From NCBI RefSeq assembly GCF_051401765.1, contig NW_027480422.1, positions 11,178,001 to 11,242,000 on the forward strand: DNA of 64,000 nucleotides. The letters run 5' to 3'. Of this stretch, positions 22,377-37,900 are shown piece by piece. The notes beneath the pieces are model-generated. The model ran no database searches, had not been told where the DNA came from, and saw only the letters and a program-made list of their open reading frames with translations. Each line of letters opens with the position of its first letter. The first letter of the stretch is position 1. This stretch comes from Calliopsis andreniformis. Taxonomy: Eukaryota; Arthropoda; Insecta; Hymenoptera; Andrenidae. The position numbers and the translations under genes were made by a program.

Positions 22377-25300
22377 GTGTGAAAGTGACGGTCATTTCTA
22401 CGTTCCGGGCAACCTAGGCTTCACTCTAGGGCGTTGTGCTTCCAGATCGAATAGCTAGGGCCTAAGAAGTCTACACCAGAAACATAAAATACAACATAAA
22501 TACAACAGTTTTTCCATCGTATAACAGGAATAATTGCAACCAGTGTGAAAGTGATGGTCATTTCTACGTTCCGGGCAACCTAGGCTTCAGTCTAGGGTGT
22601 GGTTCCCCCACATCGAATAATTAGGGCCTAAGAAGCCTACGCCAGAAGCATAAAGTACAATATAAATACCACAGTATTTCCATCGTATAAAAGGAATAAT
22701 TACAACCAGTGTGAAAGTAATGGTCATTTCTACGTTCCGAGCAACGTAGGTTTCGCACTATGGCGTTGCTCCACCACATCGAATAGTTGGGGCCGTAGAA
22801 GTCAATGCCAGAAGCATAAAACACAATATAAATACAACCGTTTTTCCATTGTATAAAATGAATAATTGCAAACAGTGTGGAAGTAATGGTTATTTCTACG
22901 TGCCGGGCAACCTAGGCTTCACTCTAGGGCGTTGCTCCACCACATCGGATAGCTGCGGCCTTAGAAGTCAACGCCAGAAGCATAAAATACAATATAAATA
23001 CAACAGTTTTTCCATTGTATAAAATGAATAATTGCAAACAGTGTGGAGGTAATGGTCATTTCTACGTTCCGGGCAACCTAGGCTTCACTCCAGGGCGTTG
23101 CTCCACCACGTCGGATAGCTGCGGCCTTAGAAGTCAACGCCAGAAGCATAAAATACAATATAAATACAACAGTTTTTCCATTGTATAAAATGAATAATTG
23201 CAAACAGTGTGGAGGTAATGGTCATTTCTACTTTCCGGGCAACCTAGGCTTCACTCTAGGGCGTTTCTCCACCACATCGAATAGCTACGGCCCTAGAAGT
23301 CAACGCCTGAAGCATAAAATATAATATAAATACAACAGTTTTTCCATCGTATAACAAGAATGATTGCAACCTGTGTGAAAGTGATGGTCATTTCTACGTT
23401 CCGGGCAACCTAGGCTTCACTCTAGGGCGTTGTTCCTCCAGATCGAATAGCTAGGGCCTAAGAAGTCTATACCAGAAGCATAAAATACAACATAAATACA
23501 ACAGTTTTTCCATCGTATAACAGGAATAATTGCAACCAGTGTGAAAGTGATGGTCATTTCTACGTTCCGGGCAACCTAGGCTTCAGTCTAGGGCGTGGTT
23601 CCCCCAGATCGAATAATTAGGGCCTAAGAAGCCTACGCCAGAAGCATAAAATACAATATAAATACCACAGTATTTCCATCGTATAACAGGAATAATTGCA
23701 ACCAGAGTGAAGGTGATGGCCATTTCTAAGTTCCGGGCAACCTAGGCTTCACTCTAGAGCGTTGCTCCACCAGATCGAATAGCTAGGATCTTAGAAGTCA
23801 ACGCCAGAAGCACAAAATAAAATAAAAATACAACAGTTTTTACATCGTATAAAAGGAATAATTACAACCAGTGTGAAAGTAATGGGCATTTCTACGTTCC
23901 GTGCAACCTAGGCTTCACTCCAGGGCGTTGGCCCACCAGGTCGAATAGTTAGGGTCTTAGAAAACAACTCCAGACGCATAAAATACAATATAAATACAAC
24001 AGTGTTTCCACGGTATAAAACGAATAATTGCAACCAGTATGAAAGTTATGGTCATTTCTACGTTCCGGGCAACCTAGGCTTCACCCTAGGGCGTTGCTCC
24101 ACCAGATCGAATAGTTAGGGCCTAAGAAGTCAACGCCAGAAGCATAAAATACAATAGAAATACAACAGTTTTTCCATCGCATAACAGGAATAATTGCAAC
24201 CAGTGTGAAAGCTATGGTCATTTCTACGTTCCGGGCAACCTAGGCTTCACTCGAGGCCGTTGCTCCACCACATCGAATAGCTACGGCCCTAGAAGACAAC
24301 GCCATAACTATAAAATACAATATAAATACAACAGTCTTTCCATCGTATATAATGTATATTTGCAAACAGTGTGAAAGTAAAGGTCATTTCTACGTTCCGG
24401 GCAACCTAGACTTAACTGTACGGCGTTGCTGCACCAGATCGCATAGTTAGGGACATAGAATTCAACGCCCGAAGCATAAAATACAATATAAATACAACAG
24501 CTTTTCCATCGTATATAATGTATATTTGCAAACAGTGTGAACGTAAAGGTCATTTCTGCGTTCCGGCAAACCTAGGCTTAACTGTAGGGCGTTGCTCCAC
24601 TAGATCGAATAGTTAGGGCCTTAGAAGTGAACGCTCGAAGCATAAAATACAAAATAGAGAGAACAGCTTTTCCATTGTATAAAACGAATAATTGAAACCA
24701 GTGTCAAAGTTATGGTCATTTCTACGTTCCGGGCAACCTTGGCTTAACTCCAGGGCGTTGCTCCACCAGATCGAATAGTTAGGGACTTTGAATACAACGC
24801 TAGAAGCATAAAATACAATAAAAATGCAACAGTTTTTCCATTGTATAACAGGAATAACTGCAACCAGTGTGAAAGTAATGGTCATTTCTACGTTCCGAGC
24901 AACCTAGGTTTCGCACTATGGCGTTGCTCCACCACATCGAATAGTTGGGGCCTTAGAAGTCAATGCCAGAAGCATAAAACACAATATAAATACAACCGTT
25001 TTTCCATTGTATAAAATGAATAATTGCAACCATTGTGAAAGTGATGGTCATTTCTACTTTCTGGGCAACCTAGGTTTCACTCTAGGGCGTTTCTCCACCA
25101 CATCGAATTGCTACTGCCTTAGAAGTCAACGTCTGGAGCATTAAATATAATATAAATACAACAGTTTTTCAATCGTATAACACGAATAATTGCAACCAGT
25201 GTGAAAGACATGGTCATTTCTACGTTCCGGGCAACCTAGGCTTCACCCTAGGGCGTTGCTCCAACACATCGAATAGCTACGGCCTTAGAAGTCAACGCCA

Positions 25301-25765
25301 TAACTATAAAAAACAATATAAATAAAACAGTTTTTCCATTGTATAACAGGAATAATTGCAACCAGTGTGAAAGTGATGGTCATTTCTACGTTCCGGGCAA
25401 CCTAGGCTTCACTCTAGGGCGTTGCTCCACCACATCGGATAGCTGCGGCCTTAGAAGTAAACGCGAGAAGCATAAAATACAATATAAATACAACAGTTTT
25501 ACAATCGTATAACAGGAATAATTGCAAACAGTGTGAAAGATATGGTCATTTCTACGTTGCTGGCATCCTAGGTTTCACTCTAGGGCATTGCTCCACCACA
25601 TCGAATAGCTACGGCCTTAGAAGTCAACGCCATAACTATAAAGAACAATATAAATACAACAGTTTTTCCATTGTATAAAATGAACAATTGCAACCAGTGT
25701 GAAAGACATGGTCATTTCTACGTTCCGGGCAACCTAGGCTTCACTCTAGGGCGTTGCTCCAACAA
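22280..25765. repeat. 21-monomer higher-order unit, copy 1 (3,486 bp)
   Basis: First of two adjacent copies of a 3,486-bp block (21 x 166). I compared the two copies line by line and found no difference. The match begins at 22280, just after a C/A mismatch at 22279/25765, and includes rare variants such as TCGAATTGCTACTGCC and TTCCGGCAAACC. Confidence 0.93.
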
Positions 25766-28700
25766 ATCGAATAGCTACGGCCTTAGGAGTCAACGCCAGA
25801 GGCATAAAATACAAAATAAATACAACAGTTTTTCCATCGTATAACAAGAATAATTGCAACCAGTGTGAAAGTGACGGTCATTTCTACGTTCCGGGCAACC
25901 TAGGCTTCACTCTAGGGCGTTGTGCTTCCAGATCGAATAGCTAGGGCCTAAGAAGTCTACACCAGAAACATAAAATACAACATAAATACAACAGTTTTTC
26001 CATCGTATAACAGGAATAATTGCAACCAGTGTGAAAGTGATGGTCATTTCTACGTTCCGGGCAACCTAGGCTTCAGTCTAGGGTGTGGTTCCCCCACATC
26101 GAATAATTAGGGCCTAAGAAGCCTACGCCAGAAGCATAAAGTACAATATAAATACCACAGTATTTCCATCGTATAAAAGGAATAATTACAACCAGTGTGA
26201 AAGTAATGGTCATTTCTACGTTCCGAGCAACGTAGGTTTCGCACTATGGCGTTGCTCCACCACATCGAATAGTTGGGGCCGTAGAAGTCAATGCCAGAAG
26301 CATAAAACACAATATAAATACAACCGTTTTTCCATTGTATAAAATGAATAATTGCAAACAGTGTGGAAGTAATGGTTATTTCTACGTGCCGGGCAACCTA
26401 GGCTTCACTCTAGGGCGTTGCTCCACCACATCGGATAGCTGCGGCCTTAGAAGTCAACGCCAGAAGCATAAAATACAATATAAATACAACAGTTTTTCCA
26501 TTGTATAAAATGAATAATTGCAAACAGTGTGGAGGTAATGGTCATTTCTACGTTCCGGGCAACCTAGGCTTCACTCCAGGGCGTTGCTCCACCACGTCGG
26601 ATAGCTGCGGCCTTAGAAGTCAACGCCAGAAGCATAAAATACAATATAAATACAACAGTTTTTCCATTGTATAAAATGAATAATTGCAAACAGTGTGGAG
26701 GTAATGGTCATTTCTACTTTCCGGGCAACCTAGGCTTCACTCTAGGGCGTTTCTCCACCACATCGAATAGCTACGGCCCTAGAAGTCAACGCCTGAAGCA
26801 TAAAATATAATATAAATACAACAGTTTTTCCATCGTATAACAAGAATGATTGCAACCTGTGTGAAAGTGATGGTCATTTCTACGTTCCGGGCAACCTAGG
26901 CTTCACTCTAGGGCGTTGTTCCTCCAGATCGAATAGCTAGGGCCTAAGAAGTCTATACCAGAAGCATAAAATACAACATAAATACAACAGTTTTTCCATC
27001 GTATAACAGGAATAATTGCAACCAGTGTGAAAGTGATGGTCATTTCTACGTTCCGGGCAACCTAGGCTTCAGTCTAGGGCGTGGTTCCCCCAGATCGAAT
27101 AATTAGGGCCTAAGAAGCCTACGCCAGAAGCATAAAATACAATATAAATACCACAGTATTTCCATCGTATAACAGGAATAATTGCAACCAGAGTGAAGGT
27201 GATGGCCATTTCTAAGTTCCGGGCAACCTAGGCTTCACTCTAGAGCGTTGCTCCACCAGATCGAATAGCTAGGATCTTAGAAGTCAACGCCAGAAGCACA
27301 AAATAAAATAAAAATACAACAGTTTTTACATCGTATAAAAGGAATAATTACAACCAGTGTGAAAGTAATGGGCATTTCTACGTTCCGTGCAACCTAGGCT
27401 TCACTCCAGGGCGTTGGCCCACCAGGTCGAATAGTTAGGGTCTTAGAAAACAACTCCAGACGCATAAAATACAATATAAATACAACAGTGTTTCCACGGT
27501 ATAAAACGAATAATTGCAACCAGTATGAAAGTTATGGTCATTTCTACGTTCCGGGCAACCTAGGCTTCACCCTAGGGCGTTGCTCCACCAGATCGAATAG
27601 TTAGGGCCTAAGAAGTCAACGCCAGAAGCATAAAATACAATAGAAATACAACAGTTTTTCCATCGCATAACAGGAATAATTGCAACCAGTGTGAAAGCTA
27701 TGGTCATTTCTACGTTCCGGGCAACCTAGGCTTCACTCGAGGCCGTTGCTCCACCACATCGAATAGCTACGGCCCTAGAAGACAACGCCATAACTATAAA
27801 ATACAATATAAATACAACAGTCTTTCCATCGTATATAATGTATATTTGCAAACAGTGTGAAAGTAAAGGTCATTTCTACGTTCCGGGCAACCTAGACTTA
27901 ACTGTACGGCGTTGCTGCACCAGATCGCATAGTTAGGGACATAGAATTCAACGCCCGAAGCATAAAATACAATATAAATACAACAGCTTTTCCATCGTAT
28001 ATAATGTATATTTGCAAACAGTGTGAACGTAAAGGTCATTTCTGCGTTCCGGCAAACCTAGGCTTAACTGTAGGGCGTTGCTCCACTAGATCGAATAGTT
28101 AGGGCCTTAGAAGTGAACGCTCGAAGCATAAAATACAAAATAGAGAGAACAGCTTTTCCATTGTATAAAACGAATAATTGAAACCAGTGTCAAAGTTATG
28201 GTCATTTCTACGTTCCGGGCAACCTTGGCTTAACTCCAGGGCGTTGCTCCACCAGATCGAATAGTTAGGGACTTTGAATACAACGCTAGAAGCATAAAAT
28301 ACAATAAAAATGCAACAGTTTTTCCATTGTATAACAGGAATAACTGCAACCAGTGTGAAAGTAATGGTCATTTCTACGTTCCGAGCAACCTAGGTTTCGC
28401 ACTATGGCGTTGCTCCACCACATCGAATAGTTGGGGCCTTAGAAGTCAATGCCAGAAGCATAAAACACAATATAAATACAACCGTTTTTCCATTGTATAA
28501 AATGAATAATTGCAACCATTGTGAAAGTGATGGTCATTTCTACTTTCTGGGCAACCTAGGTTTCACTCTAGGGCGTTTCTCCACCACATCGAATTGCTAC
28601 TGCCTTAGAAGTCAACGTCTGGAGCATTAAATATAATATAAATACAACAGTTTTTCAATCGTATAACACGAATAATTGCAACCAGTGTGAAAGACATGGT

Positions 28701-29251
28701 CATTTCTACGTTCCGGGCAACCTAGGCTTCACCCTAGGGCGTTGCTCCAACACATCGAATAGCTACGGCCTTAGAAGTCAACGCCATAACTATAAAAAAC
28801 AATATAAATAAAACAGTTTTTCCATTGTATAACAGGAATAATTGCAACCAGTGTGAAAGTGATGGTCATTTCTACGTTCCGGGCAACCTAGGCTTCACTC
28901 TAGGGCGTTGCTCCACCACATCGGATAGCTGCGGCCTTAGAAGTAAACGCGAGAAGCATAAAATACAATATAAATACAACAGTTTTACAATCGTATAACA
29001 GGAATAATTGCAAACAGTGTGAAAGATATGGTCATTTCTACGTTGCTGGCATCCTAGGTTTCACTCTAGGGCATTGCTCCACCACATCGAATAGCTACGG
29101 CCTTAGAAGTCAACGCCATAACTATAAAGAACAATATAAATACAACAGTTTTTCCATTGTATAAAATGAACAATTGCAACCAGTGTGAAAGACATGGTCA
29201 TTTCTACGTTCCGGGCAACCTAGGCTTCACTCTAGGGCGTTGCTCCAACAA
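25766..29251. repeat. 21-monomer higher-order unit, copy 2 (3,486 bp)
   Basis: Second identical copy, directly abutting the first. Identity runs a further 97 bp to 29348 before a G/T difference. Either a very recent tandem duplication or an assembly duplication. Confidence 0.93.
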
Positions 29252-30429
29252 ATCGAATAGCTACGGCCTTAGGAGTCAACGCCAGAGGCATAAAATACAA
29301 AATAAATACAACAGTTTTTCCATCGTATAACAAGAATAATTGCAACCATTGTGAAAGTGATGGTCATTTCTACATTCCGGGCAGCCTAGGCTTCACTCTA
29401 TGGCGTTGCTCCAACACATCGAATAGCTACGGCCTTAGGAGTCAACGCGAGAGGCATAAAATACAAAATAAATACAACAGTTTTTCCATCGTATAACAAG
29501 AATAATTGCAACCATTGTGAAAGTGATGGTCATTTCTACATTCCGGGCAACGTGGGCTTCTCTCTGGGGCGTTTCTCCACCACATCGAATAACTACGGCA
29601 CTAGAAGTCAACGCCTGAAGCATAAAATATAATATAAATGCTACAGTTTTTCCATCGTATAACAAGAATAATTGCAACCAGTGTGAAAGTGATGGTCATT
29701 TCTACGTTCCGGGCAACCTAGGCTTCACTCTAGGGCGTTGTTCGTCCAGATCGAATAGCTAGGGCCTAAGAAGTCTACACCAGAAACATAAAATACAACA
29801 TAAATACAACAGTTTTTCCATCGTATAACAGGAATAATTGCAACCAGTGTGAAAGTGATGGTCATTTCTACGTTCCGGGCAACCTAGGCTTCAGTCTAGG
29901 GCGTGGTTCCCCCACATCGAATAATTAGGGCCTAAGAAGCCTACGACAGAAGCATAAAGTACAATATAAATACCACAGTATTTCCATCGTATAACAGGAA
30001 TAATTGCAACCAGAGTGAAGGTGATGGTCATTTCTAAGTTCCGGGCAACCTAGGCTTCACTCGAGGGCGTTGCTCCACCACATCGAATAGCTACGGCCCT
30101 AGAAGACAACGCCATAACTATAAAATACAATATAAATACAACAGTCTTTCCATCGTATAAAACGAATAATTGCAACCAGTCTGATAGTTATGGTCATTTC
30201 TACGTTCCGGGCAACCTAGGCTTCACCCTAGGGCGTCGCTCCACCAGATCGAATAGTTAGGGCCTAAGAAGTCAATGCCAGAAGCATAAAATACGTTATA
30301 TGTACAACAGTTTTTCCATCGTATAACAGGAATAATTACAACCAGTGTGAAAGTAACGGCCATTTCTACGTTCCGGGCATCCTAGACTTAACACTGAGGC
30401 ATTGCTCCACCAGATTGAATACATAGGGC

Positions 30430-30940
30430 CTTAGAAGTCAATGCCAGAAGCATAAAATACATTAAAAATCCAACAGTCTCCATCGTATAACAGGAATAAT
30501 TGCCACCAGTGTGAAAATGATGGTCATTTCTGCATTCCGGGCAACCTAGGCTTCACTCTAGGGCGTTGCTCCTCCAGATAGAATAGTTCGGTCCCAGGAA
30601 CTCAACGCCAGAAGCATAAAATACAATATAAATACAACAGTTTTTCCCTAGTATAACAGGAATAATTGCAACCAGTGTGAAAGGTATGGTCATTTCTACG
30701 TTCCGGGCAACCTAGGCTTCACCCTAGGGCGTTGCTCCACCAGATCGAATAGTTAGGGCCTAAGAAGTCGACGCCGGAAGCATAAAATACAAAATTAATA
30801 GAACAGTTTTTCCATTGTATAAAACGAATGATTGCAAACAGTGTGAAAGGTATAGTCATTTCTACGATACGGGCAACCTAGGCTTCACTCTAGGGCGTCG
30901 TTCCACCAGATGGAATAGCTACGGCCTTAGAAGTCAACGC
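30430..30940. repeat. Three-monomer block shared with 34413-34920
   Basis: Rare markers CAACAGTCTCCATCG (a deletion variant) and TTCGGTCCCAGGAACTC occur here and about 3,983 bp downstream (24 monomers less 1 bp), followed in both by the ACGATACGGGCAACC monomer with GATGGAATAG. Confidence 0.75.
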
Positions 30941-31419
30941 CAGAACCATAAAATACAATATAAATACAACAGTTTTTCTATCGTATACAATTAATGATTG
31001 CAAACATTGTGAAAGTAACGATCATTTCTACGTTCCGGGCAACCTGGGCCTCACTCTAGGGCGATGCTCCACCAAATAGAATACCTGGGGTCTTAGAATT
31101 CAACGCCAGAAGAATAAAATACAACATAAGTACAACAGTTTTTCCATCGTATAGAATGAATAATTACAAACAGTGTGAAAGTAATGGTCATTTCTTTACG
31201 TTCCGGGCAATCTAGGCTTCACTCTAGGGCGTTGCTCCACCAGATCGGATAGTTAGGGCCTTGGAAGTCAACACCAGAAGCATAAAATACAACAGAAGTA
31301 CAACAGCTTTTCCATCGTATAAAACGAATAATTACAAACAGTGTGAAAGTAATGGTCATTTCTACGTTCCGGGCATTCTAGGCTTCACTCTAGGGTGTTG
31401 CTGCACCAGATCGAATAGC

Positions 31420-32000
31420 TAGGGACTTAGAATTCAACCCCAGAAGAATAAAATACAACATAAGTACAACAGTTTTTCCATCGTATAACATGTATAATTG
31501 CAACCAGTGTGAAAGTTAAGGTCATTTCTACGTTCCGGGCAACCTAGGCTTAACTGTAGGGCGTTGCTCCACCAGATCGCTTAGTTACGGACTTAGAATT
31601 TAACGCCAGAAGCATAAAATACCATAAAAATGCAACAGTTTTTCCATCGTATGACAGGAATAATTGCAACCAGTGTGAAAGTACTGGTCATTTCTATGTT
31701 CCGTGTAACCTAGGCTTCACTCTAGGGCGTTGCTCCACCAGATCGAATAGCTAGGGACTTAGAATTCAACCCCAGAAGAATAAAATACAACATAAGTACA
31801 ACAGTTTTTCCATCGTATAAAATGTATAATTGCAACCAGTGTGAAAGTTATGGTCATTTCTACGTTCCGGGCAACCTAGGCTTAACTGTAGGGCGTTGCT
31901 CCACCAGATCGCTTAGTTACGGACTTAGAATTTAACGCCAGAAGCATAAAATACCATAAAAATGCAACAGTTTTTCCATAGTATAACAGGAATAATTGCA
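31420..32000. repeat. Local two-monomer (332-bp) tandem repeat
   Basis: The pair made of an AATTCAACCCCAGAAG monomer and a GATCGCTTAGTTACGG monomer occurs twice in a row; AATTCAACCC starts at 31431 and again at 31763, 332 bp apart. Confidence 0.75.
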
Positions 32001-34412
32001 ACCAGTGTGAAAGTACATGTCATTTCTACGTTCTGGGCAACCTAGGCTTCGCTCTAGAGCCTTGCTACACCAGCTCGAATAGCTAGGGACTTAGACGTCA
32101 ACGCCAGAAGCATAAAATACAATAAAGATGCAACAGTTTTTCCATCGTGAAACAGGAATAACTGCAACCAGTGTGAAAGTACTGGTCATTTCTATGTTCC
32201 CGGTAACCTAGGCATCACTCTAGGGCGTTGCTGCACCAGATCGAATGGCTAGGGACTTAGAATTCAGCGCCAGAAGAATAAAATACAATATATGTACAAC
32301 AGTTCCTCCATCGTATAAAATGTATAATTGCAAGCATTGTGAAGGTAATGGTCACTTCTACTTTCTGGGCAACCTAGGTTTCACTCTAGAGCGTTGCTCC
32401 ACCAGGTCGAATAGTTAGGGCCTTAGAAGTCAACGCCCGAAGCATAAAATACAAAATAAATAGAACAGCTTTTCCGTTGTATAAAATGAATAATTGCAAC
32501 CAGTGTGAAAGTTATGGTCATTTCTACGGACGTGCAACCTATGTTTTGCTCCAGGGCGTTGCTCCACCACATCGAATAATTATGGCCTTAGAAGTCAACG
32601 CCAGAATCATAAAATACAGTTTAAATACAACAGTTTTTCCTTCGTATAACAGGAATAATTGCAACCAGTGTGAAAGACATGTTCATTTCTACGTTCCGGG
32701 CAACCTAGGCTTCCCTCTAGGGCGTTGCTCCACCACATCGAATAGCTACGGCCTTAGGAGTAAACGCCAGAGGCATAAAATACAAAATAAATACAACAGT
32801 TTTTCCATCGTATAAAACGAATAATTGCAACCAGTGTGAATGACATGGTCATTTCTACGTTCCGTGCAACCTAGGCTTCCCTCTAGGGCGTTGCTCCACC
32901 ACATCGAATAGCTACGGCCTTAGGAGTAAACGCCAGAGGCATAAAATACAAAATAAATACAACAGTTTTTCCATCGTATAACAAGAATAATTGCAACCAG
33001 AGTGAAGGTGATGGTCATTTCTAAGTTCCGGGCAACCTAGGATTCACTATCGAGCGTTGCCCCACCAGATCGAATAGCTAGGACCTTAGAAGTCAACGCC
33101 AGAAGCACAAAATAAAATAAAAATACAACAGTTATTCCATCGTATAACAGGAATAATTACCACCAGTGTGAAAGTAATGGGCATTTCTACGTTCCGTCCA
33201 ACCTAGGCATCACTCTAGGGCGTTGTTCCACCAGAGAGAATAGTTAGGGCCTAAGAAGTCAACGCCTGAAGCATAAAATACAATATAAATACAACAGTTT
33301 TTCCATTGTATAAAACGAATAATTGCAACCAGTCTGATAGTTATGGTCATTTCTACATTCCGGGCAATCTAGGCTTCTCTCTAGGGCGTTGCTCCACCAG
33401 ATCGAATAGTTAGGGCCTAACAAGTCAACGCCAGAAGCATAAAATACAATAGAAATACAACAGTTTTACCATCGTATAACAGGAATAATTGCAACCAGTG
33501 TGAAAGATATGGTCATTTCTACGATACTGGCAACCTAGGCTGCACTCTAGGGCGTCGTTTCACCACATCGAATAGCTGCGGCCTTAGAAGTCAACGCCAG
33601 AAGCATAAAATACAATATAAATAAAACAGTTTTTCTATCCCATAACAGGAATAATTGCAACCAGTGTGAAAGTGATGGTCATTTCTACGTTCCGGGCAAC
33701 CTAGGCTTCAGTCTAGGGCGTGGTTCCCCCAGATCGAATAGTTCGGGCCTAAGAAGACTACGCCAGAAGCATAAAATACAATATAAATACCACAGTTTTT
33801 CCATCGTATAACAGTAATGATTGCAACCAGAGTGAAGGTGATGGTCATTTCTAAGTTCCGGGCAACCTAGGCTTCACTCGAGAGCGTTGCTCCACCAGAT
33901 CGAATAGCTAGGGCCTTAGAAGTCAATGCCAGAAGCATAAAATGCCATATAAATACAACAGTTTTTCCACTGTATGATATGAATAATTGCAAACAGTGTG
34001 GAAGTAATGGTCATTTCTACGATCGGGGCAACCTAGGCTTCACTCTAGGGCGTTGCGCAACCACATCGAATAGCTACGGCCCTAGAAGACAACGCCATAA
34101 CTATAAAATACAATATAAATAGAACAGTCTTTCCATCGTGTAAAACGAATAATTGCAACCAGTGTGAAAGATATGGTCATTTCTACGATACTGGCAACCT
34201 AGGCTGCACTCTACGGCGTCGTTCCACCACATCGAATAGCTGCGGCCTTAGAAGTCAACGCCAGAAGCATAAAATAGAATATAAATAAAACAGTTTTTCT
34301 ATCCTATAACAGGATTAATTGCAACCAGTGTGAAAGTGATGGTCATTTCTACGTTCCGGGCAACCTAGGCTTCACCCTAGGGCGTTGTTCCACCAGATCG
34401 AATAGTTAGGGC

Positions 34413-34920
34413 CTAAGAAGTCAATGCCAGAAGCATAAAATACATTAAAAATCCAACAGTCTCCATCGTATAACAGGAATAATTGCCACCAGTGTGAAAA
34501 TGATGGTCATTTCTGCATTCCGGGCAACCTAGGCTTCACTCTAGGGCGTTGCTCCTCCAGATAGAATAGTTCGGTCCCAGGAACTCAACGCCAGAAGCAT
34601 AAAATACAATATAAATACAACAGTTTTTCCCTAGTATAACAGGAATAATTGCAACCAGTGTGAAAGGTATGGTCATTTCTACGTTCCGGGCAACCTAGGC
34701 TTCACCCTAGGGCGTTGCTCCACCAGATCGAATAGTTAGGGCCTAAGAAGACAACGCCAGAAGCATAAAATACAATAGAAATACAACAGTTTTTCCATCG
34801 TATAACAGGAATAATTGCAAACAGTGTGAAAGGTATAGTCATTTCTACGATACGGGCAACCTAGGCTTCACTCTAGGGCGTCGTTCCACCAGATGGAATA
34901 GCTACGGCCTTAGAAGTCAA
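34413..34920. repeat. Three-monomer block shared with 30430-30940
   Basis: Second copy, with small differences near 34755 (AGACAACGCCAG in place of GTCGACGCCGG). Confidence 0.75.
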
Positions 34921-37900
34921 CGCCATAACTATAAAAAACAGTATAAATACAACAGTATTTCCATTGTATAAAATGAATAATTGCAAACAGTGTGGAGGTA
35001 ATGGTCATTTCTACTTTCCGGGCAACCTAGGCTTCACTCTAGAGCGTTTCTCCACATCATCGAATAGCTACGCCCTTAGAAGTCAACGTCTGAAGCATAA
35101 AATATAATATAAATACAACAGTTTTTCCATCGCATAACAGGAATAATTGCAACCAGTGTGAAAGACATGGTCAATTCTACGTTCCGGGAAATCTAGGCTT
35201 CACTCTAGGGCGTTGCTGCACCACATCGAATAGCTACGGCCTTAGGAGTCAACGCCAGACGCATAAAATACAAAATAAATACAACAGTTTTTCCATCGTA
35301 TAACAAGAATAATTGCAACGAATGTGAAAGTGATGGTCATTTCAGCATTCCGGGCAACCTAGGCTTCAGTCTAGGGCGTGGTTCCCCCAGATCGAATAGT
35401 TAGGGCCTAACAAGTCAACGCCAGAAGCATAAAATACCATATAAATACAACAGATTTTCCCTTGCATAACAGGAATAATTGCAACCAGTGTGAAAGCTAT
35501 GGTCATTTCTACGTTCCGGGCAACCTAGGCTTCACTCTAGGGCCATGCTCCACCAGATCGAATAGTTAGGGCCTAAGAAGTCAATGCCAGAAGCATAAAA
35601 TACGGTATATGTACATCAGTTTTTCCATCGTATAACAGGAATAATTGCAACCAGTGTGAAAGTGATGGTCATTTCTACGTTCCGGGCAACCTAGGCTTCA
35701 GTCTAGGGCGTGTTTCCCCCAGATCGAATAGTTAGGGCGAAGAAGCCTACGCCAGAAGCATAAAATACAATATAAATACCACAGTTTTTCCATCGTATAA
35801 CAGGAATAATTGCAACCAGAGTGAAGGTGATGGTCATTTCTAAGTTCCGGGCAACCTAGGATTCACTATCGAGCGTTGCCCCACCAGATCGAATAGCTAG
35901 GACCTTAGAAGTCAACGCCAGAAGCACAAAATAAAATAAAAATACAACAGTTATTCCATCGTATAACAGGAATAATTACCACCAGTGTGAAAGTAATGGG
36001 CATTTCTACGTTCCGTACAACCTAGGCTTCACTCTAGGGCGTTGCTCCACCACATCGAATAGTTAGGGCCTTAGAAGTCAATGCCAGAAGCATAAAATAC
36101 GATATATGTACAACAGTTTCTCCATCGTATAAAATGAGTAATTGCAACCAGTGTGAAAATAACGGCCATTCCTACGATCCGGGCATCCTAGACTTAACAC
36201 TGAGGCATTGCTCCACCAGATCGAATACATAGGGCCTTAGAAGTCAACGCCAGAAGCATAAAGTACAATATAAATACCACAGTTTTTCCATCGTATAGCA
36301 GGAATAATTGCAACCAGAGTGAAGGTGATGGTCATTTCTAAGTTCCGGGCAACCTAGGATTCACTATCGAGCGTTGCCCCACCAGATCGAATAGCTAGGA
36401 CCTTAGAAGTCGACGCCAGAAGCACAAAATAAAATAAAAATACAACAGTTATTCCATCGTATAACAGGAATAATTACCACCAGTGTGAAAGTAATGGGCA
36501 TTTCTGCGTTCCGGGCAACCTAGGCTTCAGTCTAGGGCGTGGTTCCCCCAGATCGAATAGTTAGGGCCTAAGCAGACTACGCCAGAAGCATAAAATACAA
36601 TATAAATACCACAGTTTTTCCATCGTATAACAGTAATGATTGCAACCAGAGTGAAGGTGATGGTCATTTCTAAGTTCCGGGCAACCTAGGCTTCACTCGA
36701 CAGCGTTGCTCCACCAGATCCAATAGCTAGGACCTTAGAAGTCAATGCCAGAAGCATAAAATGCCATATAAATACAACAGTTTTTCCACTCTATGATATG
36801 AATAATTGCAAACAGTGTGGAAGTAATGGTCATTTCTACGATCGGGGCAACCTAGGCTTCACTCTAGGGCGTTGCGCAACCACATCGAATAGCTACGGCC
36901 CTAGAAGACAACGCCATAACTATAAAATACAATATAAATAGAACAGTCTTTCCATCGTATAAAACGAATAATTGCAACCAGTCTGATAGCTATCGTCATT
37001 TCTACGTTCCGGGCAACCTAGGCTTCACCCTAGGGCGTTGCTCCGCCATATCGAATAGTTAGGGCCTAAGAAGTCAATGCCAGAAGCATAAAATACGATA
37101 TATGTACAACAGTTTTTCCATCGTATAAAATGAGTAATTGCAACCAGTGTGAAAATAACGGCCATTCCTACGATCCGGGCATCCTAGACTTAACACTGAG
37201 GCATTGCTCCACCAGATCGAATACATAGGGCCTTAGAAGTCAACGCCAGAAGCATAAAGTACAATATAAATACCACAGTTTTTCCATCGTATAACAGGAA
37301 TAATTGCAAACAGTGTGAAAGGTATGGTCATTTCTACGATACGGGCAACCTAGGCTTCACTCTAGGGCGTCGTTCCACCAGATGGAATAGCTACGGCCCT
37401 AGAAGTCAACGCCATAACTATAAAAAACAGTATAAATACAACAGTATTTCCATTGTATAAAATGAATAATTGCAAACAGTGTGGAGGTAATGGTCATTTC
37501 TACTTTCCGGGCAACCTAGGCTTCACTCTAGGGCGTTTCTCCACCACATCGAATAGCGACGGCCTTAGAAGTCAACGTCTGAAGCATAAAATATAATATA
37601 AATACAACAGTTTTTCCATCGCATAACAGGAATAATTGCAACCATTGTGAAAGGCATGGTCATTTCTACGTTCCGGGCAACCTAGGCTTCACTCTAGGAC
37701 GTTGCTGCACCACATCGAATAGCTACGGCCTTAGGAGTCAACGCCAGAGGCATAAAATACAAAATAAATACAACAGTTTTTCCATCGTATTACAAGGATA
37801 ATTGCAACGAATGTGAAAGTGATGGTCATTTCTGCATTCCGGGCAACCTAGGCTTCACTCTAGGGCCATGCTCCACCAGATCGAATAGTTAGGGCCTAAG

